Assembly: GCF_900103985.1 (NCBI RefSeq)
Contig: NZ_FNIE01000003.1
Span: 186,001-250,000, forward strand
Length of the DNA stretch: 64,000 nt
DNA from: Actinacidiphila guanduensis
Lineage (GTDB): Bacteria; Actinomycetota; Actinomycetes; Streptomycetales; Streptomycetaceae
Reading direction: 5' to 3'
Shown here: positions 17,876-26,543 of the stretch, piece by piece
Layout: the number at the start of each line of letters is the position of its first letter
How positions within the stretch are numbered: position 1 is the first letter of the stretch
Notes under the pieces: model-generated
What the model was told of the DNA's origin: nothing
Database searches by the model: none
The model's input: the letters and a program-made list of their open reading frames with translations, nothing else
Translations under genes and position numbers: made by a program

Positions 17876-18613
17876 TCACCGCAGTGCGCGTTCCAGAGCA
17901 TCCTGATGATCGGAGACCCACTGATACGCCTGCTGAACGTCCCTCACCACCCCTGCGTCGCGCAGCCGGACCATGGCGACGTCTCCCGCGTCGGCTCCGG
18001 CTTCGATGCCCCGCCAGCACCGGTCCTGCCACCACAGGACGGTGGACACCAGCCGTTGCGGGTCCGTCAGCTCGTAGCTGTCGGCAATCAGTCCCATGCG
18101 CCGGGCCGCCTCGGCGAGGTCAACCACGGCCGGGCCGAGACCGAGGTACTGCCAGCAGACATGAGCGACGTCATGGATCCGGGCGCCCGGCGCCGCCAGG
18201 TCCCAGTCGATGAACGCCACCGGCCGAAGCGAGCCGCCGCACAGTCGATAGACCGTGTTCCTGGGCGACAGGTCGTTGTGACACACGACCTCGTGCTCGC
18301 CGGCGAGTGGCGTGCCGGCCGTCAGGTCGTGGAACTCCCGGACGAGTCGGGCGACCGCCGCCAGACTCTCGTCCGACGACACGGCAGCAGGCTGTCGCGG
18401 CTCCCACGCCACGTGCCCGGCAAGGTGGCTGAGCACTTCGCGCCCCTGCTCGTCCACACCGAGATACCGCGGAGCTCCGCTCCAGCCACCGGCTTCGAGC
18501 AACCTCAGCAGATCACCTACGAACCTCGATCGGGCAGAGGCCGGACGACGCACCGTGTCCCCGACACGAACGACGGCATTGACGAAACCTCCGGGCAAGG
18601 ACGACTCAGGCAT
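17876..18613 (-). CDS. Aminoglycoside-phosphotransferase-like kinase
   Basis: The 245-residue protein has the APH/choline-kinase fold. The catalytic loop is VCHNDLSPRNTVY (the Brenner-type HxDxxxxN) and the metal-binding motif is VAFIDWDLAAPG. The N-terminal lobe is short, starting at about GGFVNAVVRVGDTVRRP, so it is at the small end of the family. Some relatives phosphorylate aminoglycosides or macrolides, while many act on unknown metabolites; no resistance claim can be made from this alone. It forms no obvious operon with neighbours. Confidence 0.85.
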   Translation of the reverse strand: MPESSLPGGFVNAVVRVGDTVRRPASARSRFVGDLLRLLEAGGWSGAPRYLGVDEQGREVLSHLAGHVAWEPRQPAAVSSDESLAAVARLVREFHDLTAGTPLAGEHEVVCHNDLSPRNTVYRLCGGSLRPVAFIDWDLAAPGARIHDVAHVCWQYLGLGPAVVDLAEAARRMGLIADSYELTDPQRLVSTVLWWQDRCWRGIEAGADAGDVAMVRLRDAGVVRDVQQAYQWVSDHQDALERALR

Positions 18614-18992
18614 CCCTCCACCCTGCCCGATCGTTGCCTGCGATCACCAATGACGTGCCCCTTCCACGGCAACGCCCACTGCGGGCCCATCCGGGACAAC
18701 TCCGCGCGGGAATGGGCGGGGATGCCCTTGACGATCAAGCGGGCAGCGTACGCCTGACGGCCGGCCGCCTGTCTCGGTGCCGCGATCATCGGGCTGATCA
18801 GCGAATGGTTCGACGACCCGACGTTCGCCACGCAAGAGCCGGGCCGATCAGGGGATCGGGAGGCCCTGCCTGCACTCCGGCTCGCGTGCCAGCGTGGTCG
18901 TCACGGCTGACGGCCGGTCGGCCGTGTCCTCCAACCGACGGCGTCTTCCGTACGTGTTCCACGGAGCGCTGTCGGCAGCGTCGGGAGAAGCT
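18614..18992. other. Gap upstream of the aldehyde oxidoreductase operon
   Basis: No complete gene is visible. A plus-strand reading at about 18764-18910 contains GAAIIGLISEWFDDPTF followed by a TGA. It looks like the last helix of a TetR-family regulator, but it has no start and no upstream DNA-binding domain, so it may be a decayed remnant. GGGAGAAG at 18983-18990 is the ribosome binding site for the next gene. Confidence 0.35.
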
Positions 18993-19622
18993 ATGGCATC
19001 TCGTTCACCCAGCACACCACCGCACCGGGACGGCCTGTCCCGCCGCGGGTTCATCGGACGCACCGGCGCGGTCGTGGCCGGCACGGCAGCCGCGTCGGCG
19101 CCTTTGGACACCGCCCGGGCGGCACCGCAGAGCGCGCCCGCCCAGCAGGGGGAGAACCTGGTCGCGGTGGCGCTGACCGTCAACGGACGCAGCGTGCGCC
19201 TGATGGCCGATCCTCGGTGGACGCTGCTGGACACCCTGCGCGAGCGGCTGTCGCTGACCGGCACGAAGAAGGGGTGCGACCGCGGCCAGTGCGGCGCCTG
19301 CACCGTTCACGTCGAGGGACGCCGCGTGCTGTCCTGCCTGACCCTGACCGCGTCGGTGGACGGCGAGCACGTCACCACCGTCGAGGGCCTGTCCGACGGC
19401 GAGCACCTCCACCCCATGCAGCGGGCCTTCATCGCACACGACGGCTTCCAGTGCGGTTACTGCACCTCCGGCCAGATCATGTCGGCCGTGGCGCTGGTCG
19501 GGGAGGGGCACGCGGACACCGACGACGACATCAAGGAGTACATGTCGGGCAACATCTGCCGGTGCGGCGCCTACCCGTTCATCCGTGACGCGATCAAGGA
19601 CGCCCGCGAGGAGATGCGCTGA
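18993..19622 (+). CDS. paoA: Tat-exported [2Fe-2S] subunit of a molybdenum aldehyde oxidoreductase (PaoA-like)
   Basis: The product is 209 residues from ATG 18993, with GGGAGAAG just upstream. A twin-arginine signal is present (SRRGFIGRTG, Arg17-Arg18, then a hydrophobic stretch), so the complex should be exported folded. The plant-type [2Fe-2S] domain has GCDRGQCGACTVHVEG with a further Cys. The helical second cluster domain has FQCGYCTSGQ and ICRCGAYP. This is the electron-transfer subunit of xanthine-oxidase-family enzymes, and its order with the next two genes matches E. coli PaoABC, a periplasmic aldehyde oxidoreductase. Its stop overlaps the next start. Confidence 0.92.
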   Translation: MASRSPSTPPHRDGLSRRGFIGRTGAVVAGTAAASAPLDTARAAPQSAPAQQGENLVAVALTVNGRSVRLMADPRWTLLDTLRERLSLTGTKKGCDRGQCGACTVHVEGRRVLSCLTLTASVDGEHVTTVEGLSDGEHLHPMQRAFIAHDGFQCGYCTSGQIMSAVALVGEGHADTDDDIKEYMSGNICRCGAYPFIRDAIKDAREEMR

Positions 19623-20596
19623 TGCACGCCTACGACTTCGCCGCGCCGCGCAGCATCCGCAGCGCCATCGACCGGGCCGGCGGCGAGAGCGCCTACCTCG
19701 CGGGCGGCACCACGCTGGTGGATCTGATGAAGCTGGAGGTCATGACGCCCAGCCGGGTGGTGGACATCAACCGGCTCCCGCTCAAGGGCATCCGCGTCGA
19801 CGGCAACGGCCTGCGTCTGGGCGCCCTGGAACGGATGAGCGACGTCGCGCGGCACCCCGGGGTCCGTTCCCGCTACCCCGTGGTCGCCCAGGCACTGGAG
19901 CTCAGCGCGTCCCAGCAGCTGCGCAACATGGCGAGCATGGGAGGCAACCTCCTCCAGCGCACCCGGTGCGGCTACTTCCGCGACACGTCCACGCCGTGCA
20001 ACAAGCGCCTGCCCGGCAGCGGATGCGCCGCCCTGACCGGCGAGAACCGGACGCACGCGATCCTCGGGACCAGCGACTCGTGCGTCGCCACCCACCCCAG
20101 TGACGTCGCCGTCGCCCTCGTGGCCCTCGACGCGCAGGTCGAGCTGTACGGGCCCCACGGACGGCGAAGCCTGCCGCTCGGTGACTTCTACCGGCTCCCC
20201 GGCAACACCCCCCACCTGGAGAACCACTTGCTGCCGCGGGAGCTGATCACCGGCATCACCGTCCCGTCCCTGTCGTGGGCAAGGCACTCGGGCTATCTGA
20301 AGGTCCGCGACCGTCAGTCCTACGAATTCGCCCTGACGTCCGCGGCGGTGGCCCTCGACGTGTCCGGTGGCGTCGTACGCGAAGCCCGTGTCGCGGTCGG
20401 CGGAGTCGGTACGCGCCCCTGGCGCCTGCCCGCCGTCGAGCAGGCTCTCGTGGGCCGACGGACCACCGAGGCGGCGTACGAGCAGGCCGTCGCCCACGCC
20501 GCCGACGGGGCACGGCCACTGGCCCACAACGCCTTCAAGCCCGAACTCCTGCGCCGCACCCTCGTGCGGGCCCTGACCACGGTGGGAGAGCTGTGA
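19622..20596 (+). CDS. paoB: FAD/[4Fe-4S] subunit of the aldehyde oxidoreductase (PaoB-like)
   Basis: The 324-residue protein has the vanillyl-alcohol-oxidase-type FAD fold (YLAGGTTLVDLMKLEV, ASMGGNLLQRTRCGYFRD, ILGTSDSCVATHPSD). Four cysteines, at 116, 126, 135 and 154, sit in the insertion that holds an extra [4Fe-4S] cluster in PaoB-type proteins. This distinguishes it from ordinary xanthine dehydrogenase FAD subunits. It passes electrons from the [2Fe-2S] subunit to FAD and then to an external acceptor. Both ends overlap neighbouring genes (TGATG), so all three subunits are translated together. It has no signal of its own and is presumably exported with the Tat-bearing subunit. Confidence 0.92.
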   Translation: MHAYDFAAPRSIRSAIDRAGGESAYLAGGTTLVDLMKLEVMTPSRVVDINRLPLKGIRVDGNGLRLGALERMSDVARHPGVRSRYPVVAQALELSASQQLRNMASMGGNLLQRTRCGYFRDTSTPCNKRLPGSGCAALTGENRTHAILGTSDSCVATHPSDVAVALVALDAQVELYGPHGRRSLPLGDFYRLPGNTPHLENHLLPRELITGITVPSLSWARHSGYLKVRDRQSYEFALTSAAVALDVSGGVVREARVAVGGVGTRPWRLPAVEQALVGRRTTEAAYEQAVAHAADGARPLAHNAFKPELLRRTLVRALTTVGEL

Positions 20597-22803
20597 TGAC
20601 ATCCGTCGGAACAGATGTCGACAGGGTCGACGGCCCCGAGAAGACCACCGGCCGCGCCCGGTATTCCGCCGACCGCGTGCTGCCGGACATGGCGTACGCC
20701 CATGTCGTGCTCAGCACGATCGGCAAGGGCCGCATCCGCGCCATGAACACCGACGCCGCAGCCGGCGCCCCCGGGGTGCTGCGCGTCTACACGCCCTTCC
20801 AGCCGCTCAAGCTCTACCCGCCGCCGCCCGGATACGGGGAGACCTACGCCGTGCTGCAGGACCGCGACATCCGCTTCCGGGGCCAGGTGATCGGGCTCGT
20901 CGTCGCCCGCACCTTCGAGCAGGCACGCGAGGCGGCCGCGCTCGTGACCACCGAGTACGACGCCCAGCAGCCCAGCACCTCGCTGGCCGCCGGGTCACCG
21001 GGTGTCACGGCGCCCGATCAGGGGCAGGGCGCCCCGCCGGCGAAGTTCGCGGTCCTCGCGCCGGGCGTCACCTCGATCGACCAGGCCCTGGCCGCAAGCG
21101 AGGTCACCGTTCAGGGCACCTACACCCAGGGCTCCCAGCACCATGTCGCGATGGAACCGCACGCGACGGTGGCGGTATGGCAGGACGGTCATCTGACCGC
21201 GTACTGCGGCGCTCAGATGCCGCAGGTGCACGCCGTGTCCCTCGCGGCGCAGCTGGGCGTCGAGGCGGACCGGGTGCGGGTCCTGTCGCCCTATGTCGGC
21301 GGCGCCTTCGGCAGCCGTGTCGCCACCTGGCCCGACATCGCGCTGGCTTCCGCGGCGGCACTCGACCTGGACCGGCCCGTGAAGCTGGTGCTCGCCCGCG
21401 AGCAGGTCTTCACCATGGTCGGGCACCGCCCGGCGGTCTCCCAGACCGTCCGGCTCGGGGCGTCCGCCGACGGTGTGCTCAACGCCGTCAGCCACAAGTC
21501 CGACGTGGCGATGCCGATGCCGACGGTGGGCAGCTGGGTGATGGTTCCGGCGCAGGACACCTCCGGGGCGCTCTACAAGACCCCCAATCTGGCCATCGAT
21601 CAGCGTGTGGTGCCCCTGGACATGCCCCCGACGTGGGCGATGCGCGGCCCCAACGAGGCACCCGGCGGCTTCGCGATCGAAACCGCCATGGACGAGCTGG
21701 CCGTATCCCTGCGGATGGATCCGCTGCGGCTGCGGCTGCGCAACTACGCCACCACCGCGGCCGGCACCGGACGGCCGTGGTCCAGCAAGCACCTGCGCGA
21801 GTGCTACGAGACCGGCGCCGAGCGCTTCGGCTGGTCGAGCCGGCCGCGGTCCGGGACGGTCGACGGGCAGTGGCTCGTCGGCACCGGGATGGCGACGGCC
21901 ATCTACCCCGCTGCCCGCTTCCCGGCCGCCGTGCGGGTCCGGTTCCGTGACGACGGCACCGCTGTGGTCGCCTCGGCCACCGCGGACATCGGCACGGGCG
22001 CCGTCACGCTGCTGTCCATCTGCGGCTCCGACGCCCTGGGCATCCCGCTGAGCCGCGTCGAGCCCCGACTGGGCGACTCCGCCCTGCCGCCGGGCGCTCC
22101 CGCCGTGGGTTCGGCGGGCGCGGGAAGCACGGCGCCGGTCATCCGGTCCGCCGCCCAGGCCGCGATCACCGCCCTGATCGACCTGGCCGTGACCCATCCG
22201 GACTCGCCCTTTTACGGCATGACCGCCGATCAGGTCCGCTACCACGACGGCTACCTCGACGCAGGAGCGGGACGGTCCATGGGCTTCGCGCGACTGCTCA
22301 AGCTGACGGGAACGGCCGGAGTGGAAGCGACCGCCAATGGAGGCCCCGGCCCCGAGGCCGGGCAGTACGCCTTCCACAGCTTCGGCGCCCACTTCTGCGA
22401 GGTGCGGGGCAACCGCTTCACCGGCGAACCACGGGTGAGCCGGTTCACCACCGTGGTCGACATCGGTACGGTCGTCAACGCCCAGGCCACCCGCAGCCAG
22501 ATCGTCGGCAGCGTCATCTTCGGCATCGGCCACGCGCTCCTGGAAGTCGACCCGTTGGAGGACAGCGGACGGCTGGCCGCAGGCAACCTGGGCGACTACC
22601 TGGTACCGGTCAACGCGGACATCCCCGACATCGACGTGCACTGGCTCGACATCCCCGACACCGTCTACAGCCCTTTCGGGGCTCGCGGCGTCGGCGAACT
22701 CGCCACCGTGGGAAGCGCGGCCGCCATCGGCAACGCCATCCACGACGCCACCGGCATCCGCGTCCGCGACCTGCCGATCACCCTCGACAAACTCCTCGGC
22801 TGA
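20596..22803 (+). CDS. paoC: Molybdopterin-cytosine-dinucleotide catalytic subunit (PaoC-like)
   Basis: The 735-residue protein starts at ATG 20596, overlapping the previous stop. It has the two-domain molybdenum hydroxylase architecture: the substrate-channel domain starts at VDRVDGPEKTTGRARYSADR, and the cofactor domain contains YVGGAFGSR and AMRGPNEAPGGFAIE. The catalytic Glu is Glu701 in GARGVGELATVG. PaoC-like enzymes oxidise a broad range of aliphatic and aromatic aldehydes to acids outside the cytoplasm. The dedicated cofactor-insertion chaperone (PaoD/XdhC type) normally found beside such genes is not in the window. An isoquinoline or other N-heterocycle substrate is a possible alternative. 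Confidence 0.92.
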   Translation: MTSVGTDVDRVDGPEKTTGRARYSADRVLPDMAYAHVVLSTIGKGRIRAMNTDAAAGAPGVLRVYTPFQPLKLYPPPPGYGETYAVLQDRDIRFRGQVIGLVVARTFEQAREAAALVTTEYDAQQPSTSLAAGSPGVTAPDQGQGAPPAKFAVLAPGVTSIDQALAASEVTVQGTYTQGSQHHVAMEPHATVAVWQDGHLTAYCGAQMPQVHAVSLAAQLGVEADRVRVLSPYVGGAFGSRVATWPDIALASAAALDLDRPVKLVLAREQVFTMVGHRPAVSQTVRLGASADGVLNAVSHKSDVAMPMPTVGSWVMVPAQDTSGALYKTPNLAIDQRVVPLDMPPTWAMRGPNEAPGGFAIETAMDELAVSLRMDPLRLRLRNYATTAAGTGRPWSSKHLRECYETGAERFGWSSRPRSGTVDGQWLVGTGMATAIYPAARFPAAVRVRFRDDGTAVVASATADIGTGAVTLLSICGSDALGIPLSRVEPRLGDSALPPGAPAVGSAGAGSTAPVIRSAAQAAITALIDLAVTHPDSPFYGMTADQVRYHDGYLDAGAGRSMGFARLLKLTGTAGVEATANGGPGPEAGQYAFHSFGAHFCEVRGNRFTGEPRVSRFTTVVDIGTVVNAQATRSQIVGSVIFGIGHALLEVDPLEDSGRLAAGNLGDYLVPVNADIPDIDVHWLDIPDTVYSPFGARGVGELATVGSAAAIGNAIHDATGIRVRDLPITLDKLLG

Positions 22804-22899
22804 CCCCGGCCGCTCGCCCCAGGAACAGCCGCCGGGGCAACGGCCCGCCGCCGTGCAGCACTTCGGCCACCGCGACACGGACGCCCTCGCCGTCGGCGG

Positions 22900-23664
22900 T
22901 CACGCCGGGACGCTGCCGCCTTCGGCGGCGGGGAAATCCGGTTGTTCGGGACCGTGCGGGATGTCGATGCGCGCCTCCCCCGTGCGAAGCGCGCGCAGGA
23001 TGGTCCGGCCGACGTACTCGGGAGAATGCGGGACCATGCCTCCCGGTCGGGCCTCCGTGCGGTCCTGGTACATCCCGTCCCCGAACTCGGTGGCGGTGAT
23101 CGACGGCAGCACCAGTGTGACCTGGATGTTGTCGTCGGCCAGTTCCTTGCGGGCGACCTCGCTGAGCATGTTGACCGCGGACTTGGTGGCCGCGTACGCG
23201 CCGACTCCCGGCGCGGCCCTGCGGGTGCTGCCCGAGCTGACGTTGACGATGTGACCGCCCCCGCCTGCCCGCAGGTGGGGCAGCACTGCCTGGATGCCGT
23301 TGACGACCCCGACGACGTTCAGGTTCAACAGGTCCAGGTAGGCCGCGGGGTCGACCTCCTCGATCCGGTGGTGGTAGCTCGCACCGGCATTGTTGACCAG
23401 GGCGTCGAGGCGACCGTGCCGTTCGATCGTGGCGTCGGCCAGGGCCTTCGCCTGAACCGGGTCGGTGACGTCTGTCGGCACCGCGAGTGCGCCGCCCAGT
23501 TCCTTGCTCAACGCGCGGAGCCGGTCGGCGCGGCGCGCGGCCAGCACGGGGTGGGCACCGGCCTCGTACAGCAGGCGCGCGGTTGCTGCTCCGATACCCG
23601 ATGACGCGCCGGTCACGATGATCACGCGGCCGGTCAGCAGGTCGGTCCGGCTGGTCTCAGTCAT
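22900..23664 (-). CDS. Short-chain dehydrogenase/reductase
   Basis: The 254-residue classical SDR has VTGASSGIG for cofactor binding, the NNAGASY and VNVSSGSTRR strands, and the catalytic YAATK motif with the upstream Ser. An Arg pair after the second strand (AARRADRLRAL) favours NADP(H). It converges on the aldehyde oxidoreductase operon and lies 71 bases from the NmrA-like gene, downstream of it on the same strand. The two could be co-transcribed from the promoter at 24.65 kb. The substrate is unknown. Confidence 0.9.
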   Translation of the reverse strand: MTETSRTDLLTGRVIIVTGASSGIGAATARLLYEAGAHPVLAARRADRLRALSKELGGALAVPTDVTDPVQAKALADATIERHGRLDALVNNAGASYHHRIEEVDPAAYLDLLNLNVVGVVNGIQAVLPHLRAGGGGHIVNVSSGSTRRAAPGVGAYAATKSAVNMLSEVARKELADDNIQVTLVLPSITATEFGDGMYQDRTEARPGGMVPHSPEYVGRTILRALRTGEARIDIPHGPEQPDFPAAEGGSVPA

Positions 23665-23735
23665 GACATGACCGCCGTGGGCTCACGAACGCGTCGGCGA
23701 CGGCGGCCGGCACATACTCGATGTCCGGCACTTCG

Positions 23736-24620
23736 TCAGGCACGTTCGACCGCCGGCTTCAGGATCTCGGTGCACCACTGGCGGAACGTGGTGGGGGTGC
23801 TGGACTGCGGTGTGCGGGTGACGCCGTTGTCGAGGCCCTCGTTCTTGGCCAGGGCCATGTCGAGCAGGGCCTGGGCCATCGCCTCGGAGGAGAAGCGCAT
23901 CATGTTCGCCTTGTACGCCTCGCCCGGGACCTGCTGGTAGCGCACCGGCTTGCCGAGCACCTCGGAGATGATCGCGGCCATCTCGGCGTACGTCAGGTCC
24001 TCCGGGCCCAGCACCGGCACCTCTTCGAACCCGGTCCAGGCGGGGTTCCGCAGCTGCCGGGCCGCGACCGCGGCGATGTCCCGCGTGGCCACCGCAGGCG
24101 CCTTGCGGTCCGGAACGGACGGTCCGAGGAAGGTGCCGTTTTCCTTGATCTGCTGGACCTGCCGCAGGGTGTTGTCCATGAACGACGGCATGGTCAGGGC
24201 CCGGTACGGTACCCCGGTCGCGGCGATCCGGTCGTCCATGGCCAGCGTCGCGGTGACGTGGCCGGCATGCGCCGCCTGGGGCGTGCCGCGCCCGAGCGCC
24301 GAGATGCCGACGACGCGGCCCACCTTCTGCTCGGTGAACGCCTCGATCGCCGGGGCCGCGAACCCCGAGTACGCCTGGTGCACGGAGGGCGCCTGCGGAT
24401 CGGCGGGTACGAGCCAGAACACCGCGTCGGCGCCGGCGAAGGCTTCGGCGACGACGGCCGGGTCGCTGTGCGAGCCCTGGACGATCCCGACCTTCTCCGC
24501 GACGCCCGGTTCCAGCCGCGCCGGGTCCCGGGCGACGACACGCACCTCGGCGCCGTCGGCAAGCAGGTTGTCGACCACCTGACGGCCGATGCCGCTGGTG
24601 GGCGCGGTAACCACGATCAT
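23736..24620 (-). CDS. NmrA-like NAD(P)-binding oxidoreductase or sensor
   Basis: The 294-residue atypical SDR starts at ATG 24620 behind AGGAGAG. It has an N-terminal APTSGIGRQVVDNLL nucleotide-binding loop, VVARDP for the cofactor phosphate side, and the substrate-side region YRALTMPSFMDNTL. It lacks the YxxxK pair, as NmrA/HSCARG proteins usually do; these act as redox sensors or as azo/quinone reductases. It is divergent from the LysR gene at 24747, with a possible operator between them. Confidence 0.87.
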   Translation of the reverse strand: MIVVTAPTSGIGRQVVDNLLADGAEVRVVARDPARLEPGVAEKVGIVQGSHSDPAVVAEAFAGADAVFWLVPADPQAPSVHQAYSGFAAPAIEAFTEQKVGRVVGISALGRGTPQAAHAGHVTATLAMDDRIAATGVPYRALTMPSFMDNTLRQVQQIKENGTFLGPSVPDRKAPAVATRDIAAVAARQLRNPAWTGFEEVPVLGPEDLTYAEMAAIISEVLGKPVRYQQVPGEAYKANMMRFSSEAMAQALLDMALAKNEGLDNGVTRTPQSSTPTTFRQWCTEILKPAVERA

Positions 24621-24710
24621 GGGTGTCTCTCCTGGTCAAACGGTTGGGTGAGGGTGCGCGCAGGGGGTGCGCGGACACCTTCAGTGAAGCCGTGCCGGGC
24701 CCGGGAAGGC

Positions 24711-24733
24711 CAATACCGAGTGCCTTCCGATTG
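24711..24733. promoter_or_regulatory. LysR operator candidate between the NmrA-like and LysR genes
   Basis: CAAT (24711-24714) and ATTG (24730-24733) form an interrupted dyad with a 15-base spacer, centred in the 126-base divergent gap. The short arms make this tentative. Confidence 0.35.
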
Positions 24734-24746
24734 ATATCCTGAAGAT

Positions 24747-25700
24747 ATGGATGGGCTGGAGACGCGACAGCTGCGGTACTTCGTCGCCGTGGCCGAGGAG
24801 CTGCACTTCGGGCGGGCGGCTCAGCGGCTGGGCATGGCACAGCCACCGCTGTCCAAAGCCATCCGGGACCTGGAGCGTCAGCTGGGCGTGCAGCTGCTGA
24901 CCCGCACCACACGGCAGGTGGGCATCACCCCCGCGGGGGAGGTGTTCCTGAGGGACGCCCGGACCGCGCTGGCCGCCGTGGCCGCTGCCGCTCGCCGCGC
25001 TCGGCAGGCCGGGCAATCGCGTCCGATGCTGCGGGTCGCGCTCAAGGCCGACTTCGACGGCGGGCTGCTGGCGCCGATCCTGGACGCCTACGCGGGGCTG
25101 TCCGCCGGGTCATCCGCCGAGGTGATGCCGGTCGAGCTGGTACTGGGCGGGCCCGGCGACCAGATCGAAGCGCTGCACGACGGGCGCGCGGACGTCGCGC
25201 TGGCGCTGACCCCCTTCGACGAGCACGGGGTGGACAGCGAGCCGTTGCTGACCGAGCCGCGCGTGGTGGCGTTGCCGGCCGTCGATCCGCTGGCCGCGCG
25301 CACGGACCTGTGCCTGGCCGACCTGGCCGGCCGCCGGTTGCCCAACGGCTCCGCGGCGGACAGCGGTGACGTGGCGCCGCCGCCGCTGGGCAGTGCCGCG
25401 GTCAAGGACCTGTCCCAGCTGTTCAACCTGGTCGAGGTGGGCAGCATGGTCTGGTTCCTTCCAGCCTGGGTGGCCCGCCAGTTCCCACGGCCGAACATCG
25501 CCTACCGGCCGCTGCCGGAAATCCCACCGGTCACCCTGGCGGTGGCCTGGCCGGCCGAGCTGCGCTCCGCGCCGGTCGCGGCCTTCGTCCGCACCGCCCA
25601 AGAGGTGGCCGACGCAGCGGTGACCGCCACGCCCCAGCCGCGTCACCGGGGTCCTGCCGACGCAGATGCCGCCGGCCCACGGCAGCGGGCAGACCACTGA
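24747..25700 (+). CDS. LysR-family transcriptional regulator
   Basis: The 317-residue protein has the N-terminal helix-turn-helix LETRQLRYFVAVAEELHFGR, QPPLSKAIRDLERQLGVQLL and RTTRQVGITPAGE. A standard LysR effector-binding domain follows, and the Ala/Pro-rich tail is probably disordered. The ATG at 24747 lacks a good Shine-Dalgarno sequence. It is divergent from the NmrA-like gene, which it presumably controls. It resembles the LysR protein at 7596-8489 in its N-terminus but is a separate gene. Confidence 0.92.
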   Translation: MDGLETRQLRYFVAVAEELHFGRAAQRLGMAQPPLSKAIRDLERQLGVQLLTRTTRQVGITPAGEVFLRDARTALAAVAAAARRARQAGQSRPMLRVALKADFDGGLLAPILDAYAGLSAGSSAEVMPVELVLGGPGDQIEALHDGRADVALALTPFDEHGVDSEPLLTEPRVVALPAVDPLAARTDLCLADLAGRRLPNGSAADSGDVAPPPLGSAAVKDLSQLFNLVEVGSMVWFLPAWVARQFPRPNIAYRPLPEIPPVTLAVAWPAELRSAPVAAFVRTAQEVADAAVTATPQPRHRGPADADAAGPRQRADH

Positions 25701-25744
25701 CCCGGCCGCCCCCGACCTCCACCACCCACCGGACACCGCCTGGG

Positions 25745-26086
25745 TCAGGCGGCGTCCTGACCGTGGGCAGTGAAGGTGACGCGTGTGTCCCCGTCGTCCA
25801 GGGCGATGTTGAGGGTGGCGTCCAGGGCTTGGGCGAGTTTGGCCAGGAGCGGAAGAGTGGGGACGGTGTCCGAGCCCTCGATGCGGGAGATCTTGGCCTG
25901 GGTGAGGCCGGCTCGTTCCGCGAGTTCGGACTGGGTGAGGCCGAGTTCCGTGCGACGGTCGTGGACGGCCTTGGCCAGAGCCATGGACATGCGGATCTCG
26001 CGGCGGGCCTCGGCGACCTCTGCGGGCTCGGTGAAGCCCTCGGCGAGCTTGCGCTCGCGCAGGGTCCTGTAACGGCTGTGGCTCAT
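25745..26086 (-). CDS. XRE-family antitoxin (HigA-like)
   Basis: The 113-residue protein has an N-terminal extension (SRYRTLRERKLAEGFTEPAE) and a Cro/C1-type helix-turn-helix at about 40-95 (TELGLTQSELAERAGLTQAK, ISRIEGSDTVPTLPLLAKLA). Its start codon overlaps the stop of the upstream RelE/HigB-like gene (ATGA), the reversed toxin-then-antitoxin order typical of higBA. It should bind and neutralise the toxin and repress the operon. Confidence 0.88.
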   Translation of the reverse strand: MSHSRYRTLRERKLAEGFTEPAEVAEARREIRMSMALAKAVHDRRTELGLTQSELAERAGLTQAKISRIEGSDTVPTLPLLAKLAQALDATLNIALDDGDTRVTFTAHGQDAA

Positions 26087-26496
26087 CGCTCGACCTCTCC
26101 TTCCTCGACCGTGCGGACGAACTCCTCATGAGCCGGCCCGTGCTCGGCCTCACAGATCTTCTTCGCCCGTCCGGCCCGCTCGACTTCTGCGTCCTCGCGC
26201 GTGCGCGTCTTGCGGAAGACGGTCAGCAGCACCGCGGTGCGCGCCGGCGTGAGCCAGTACGTGATCCGGATGTCCGCGCCATCCAGCGTGGGACGCAGTT
26301 CGCGGACCCCCTCGCCGAGGTGGCGGGCATACGGCTCACCCAGCGCTACGGCGTACTCCGCGAGCAGACCGACGTACTCGTCGACCTTGAGGAAGTGCTT
26401 GGCCGGCAGCGCCTGAAGCCAGTCACACACCTCGGGCTCGACTTCGATGCTGAACAGCGGGTCCACCCGCCGCACGCTATATGTCGCCGCCGACAT
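26083..26496 (-). CDS. RelE/HigB-like toxin
   Basis: The product is 137 residues from the ATG at 26496; GTG codons at 26475 and 26466 are alternative starts. A TATAGC just upstream of those GTGs could give a leaderless transcript, so the true N-terminus is uncertain. The fold signature is WLQALPAKHFLKVDEYVGLL, then RHLGEGVRELRPTLDGADIR, ITYWLTPARTAVLLTVFRKT and a Glu/Arg-rich helix. Members of this family cleave mRNA on the ribosome. It is followed without a gap by its HigA-like antitoxin gene. Confidence 0.85.
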   Translation of the reverse strand: MSAATYSVRRVDPLFSIEVEPEVCDWLQALPAKHFLKVDEYVGLLAEYAVALGEPYARHLGEGVRELRPTLDGADIRITYWLTPARTAVLLTVFRKTRTREDAEVERAGRAKKICEAEHGPAHEEFVRTVEEGEVER

Positions 26497-26543
26497 GTTC
26501 AACTGCGCCGGCGGCCTGGCGCCGCTACGGGCGGTCCCGGCGT

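Noticed and set aside
17876..18613. Aminoglycoside resistance gene call for the phosphotransferase
   Set aside because: The catalytic motifs are shared by many kinases of unknown substrate. The short N-lobe and the lack of resistance-gene context do not support naming a drug.
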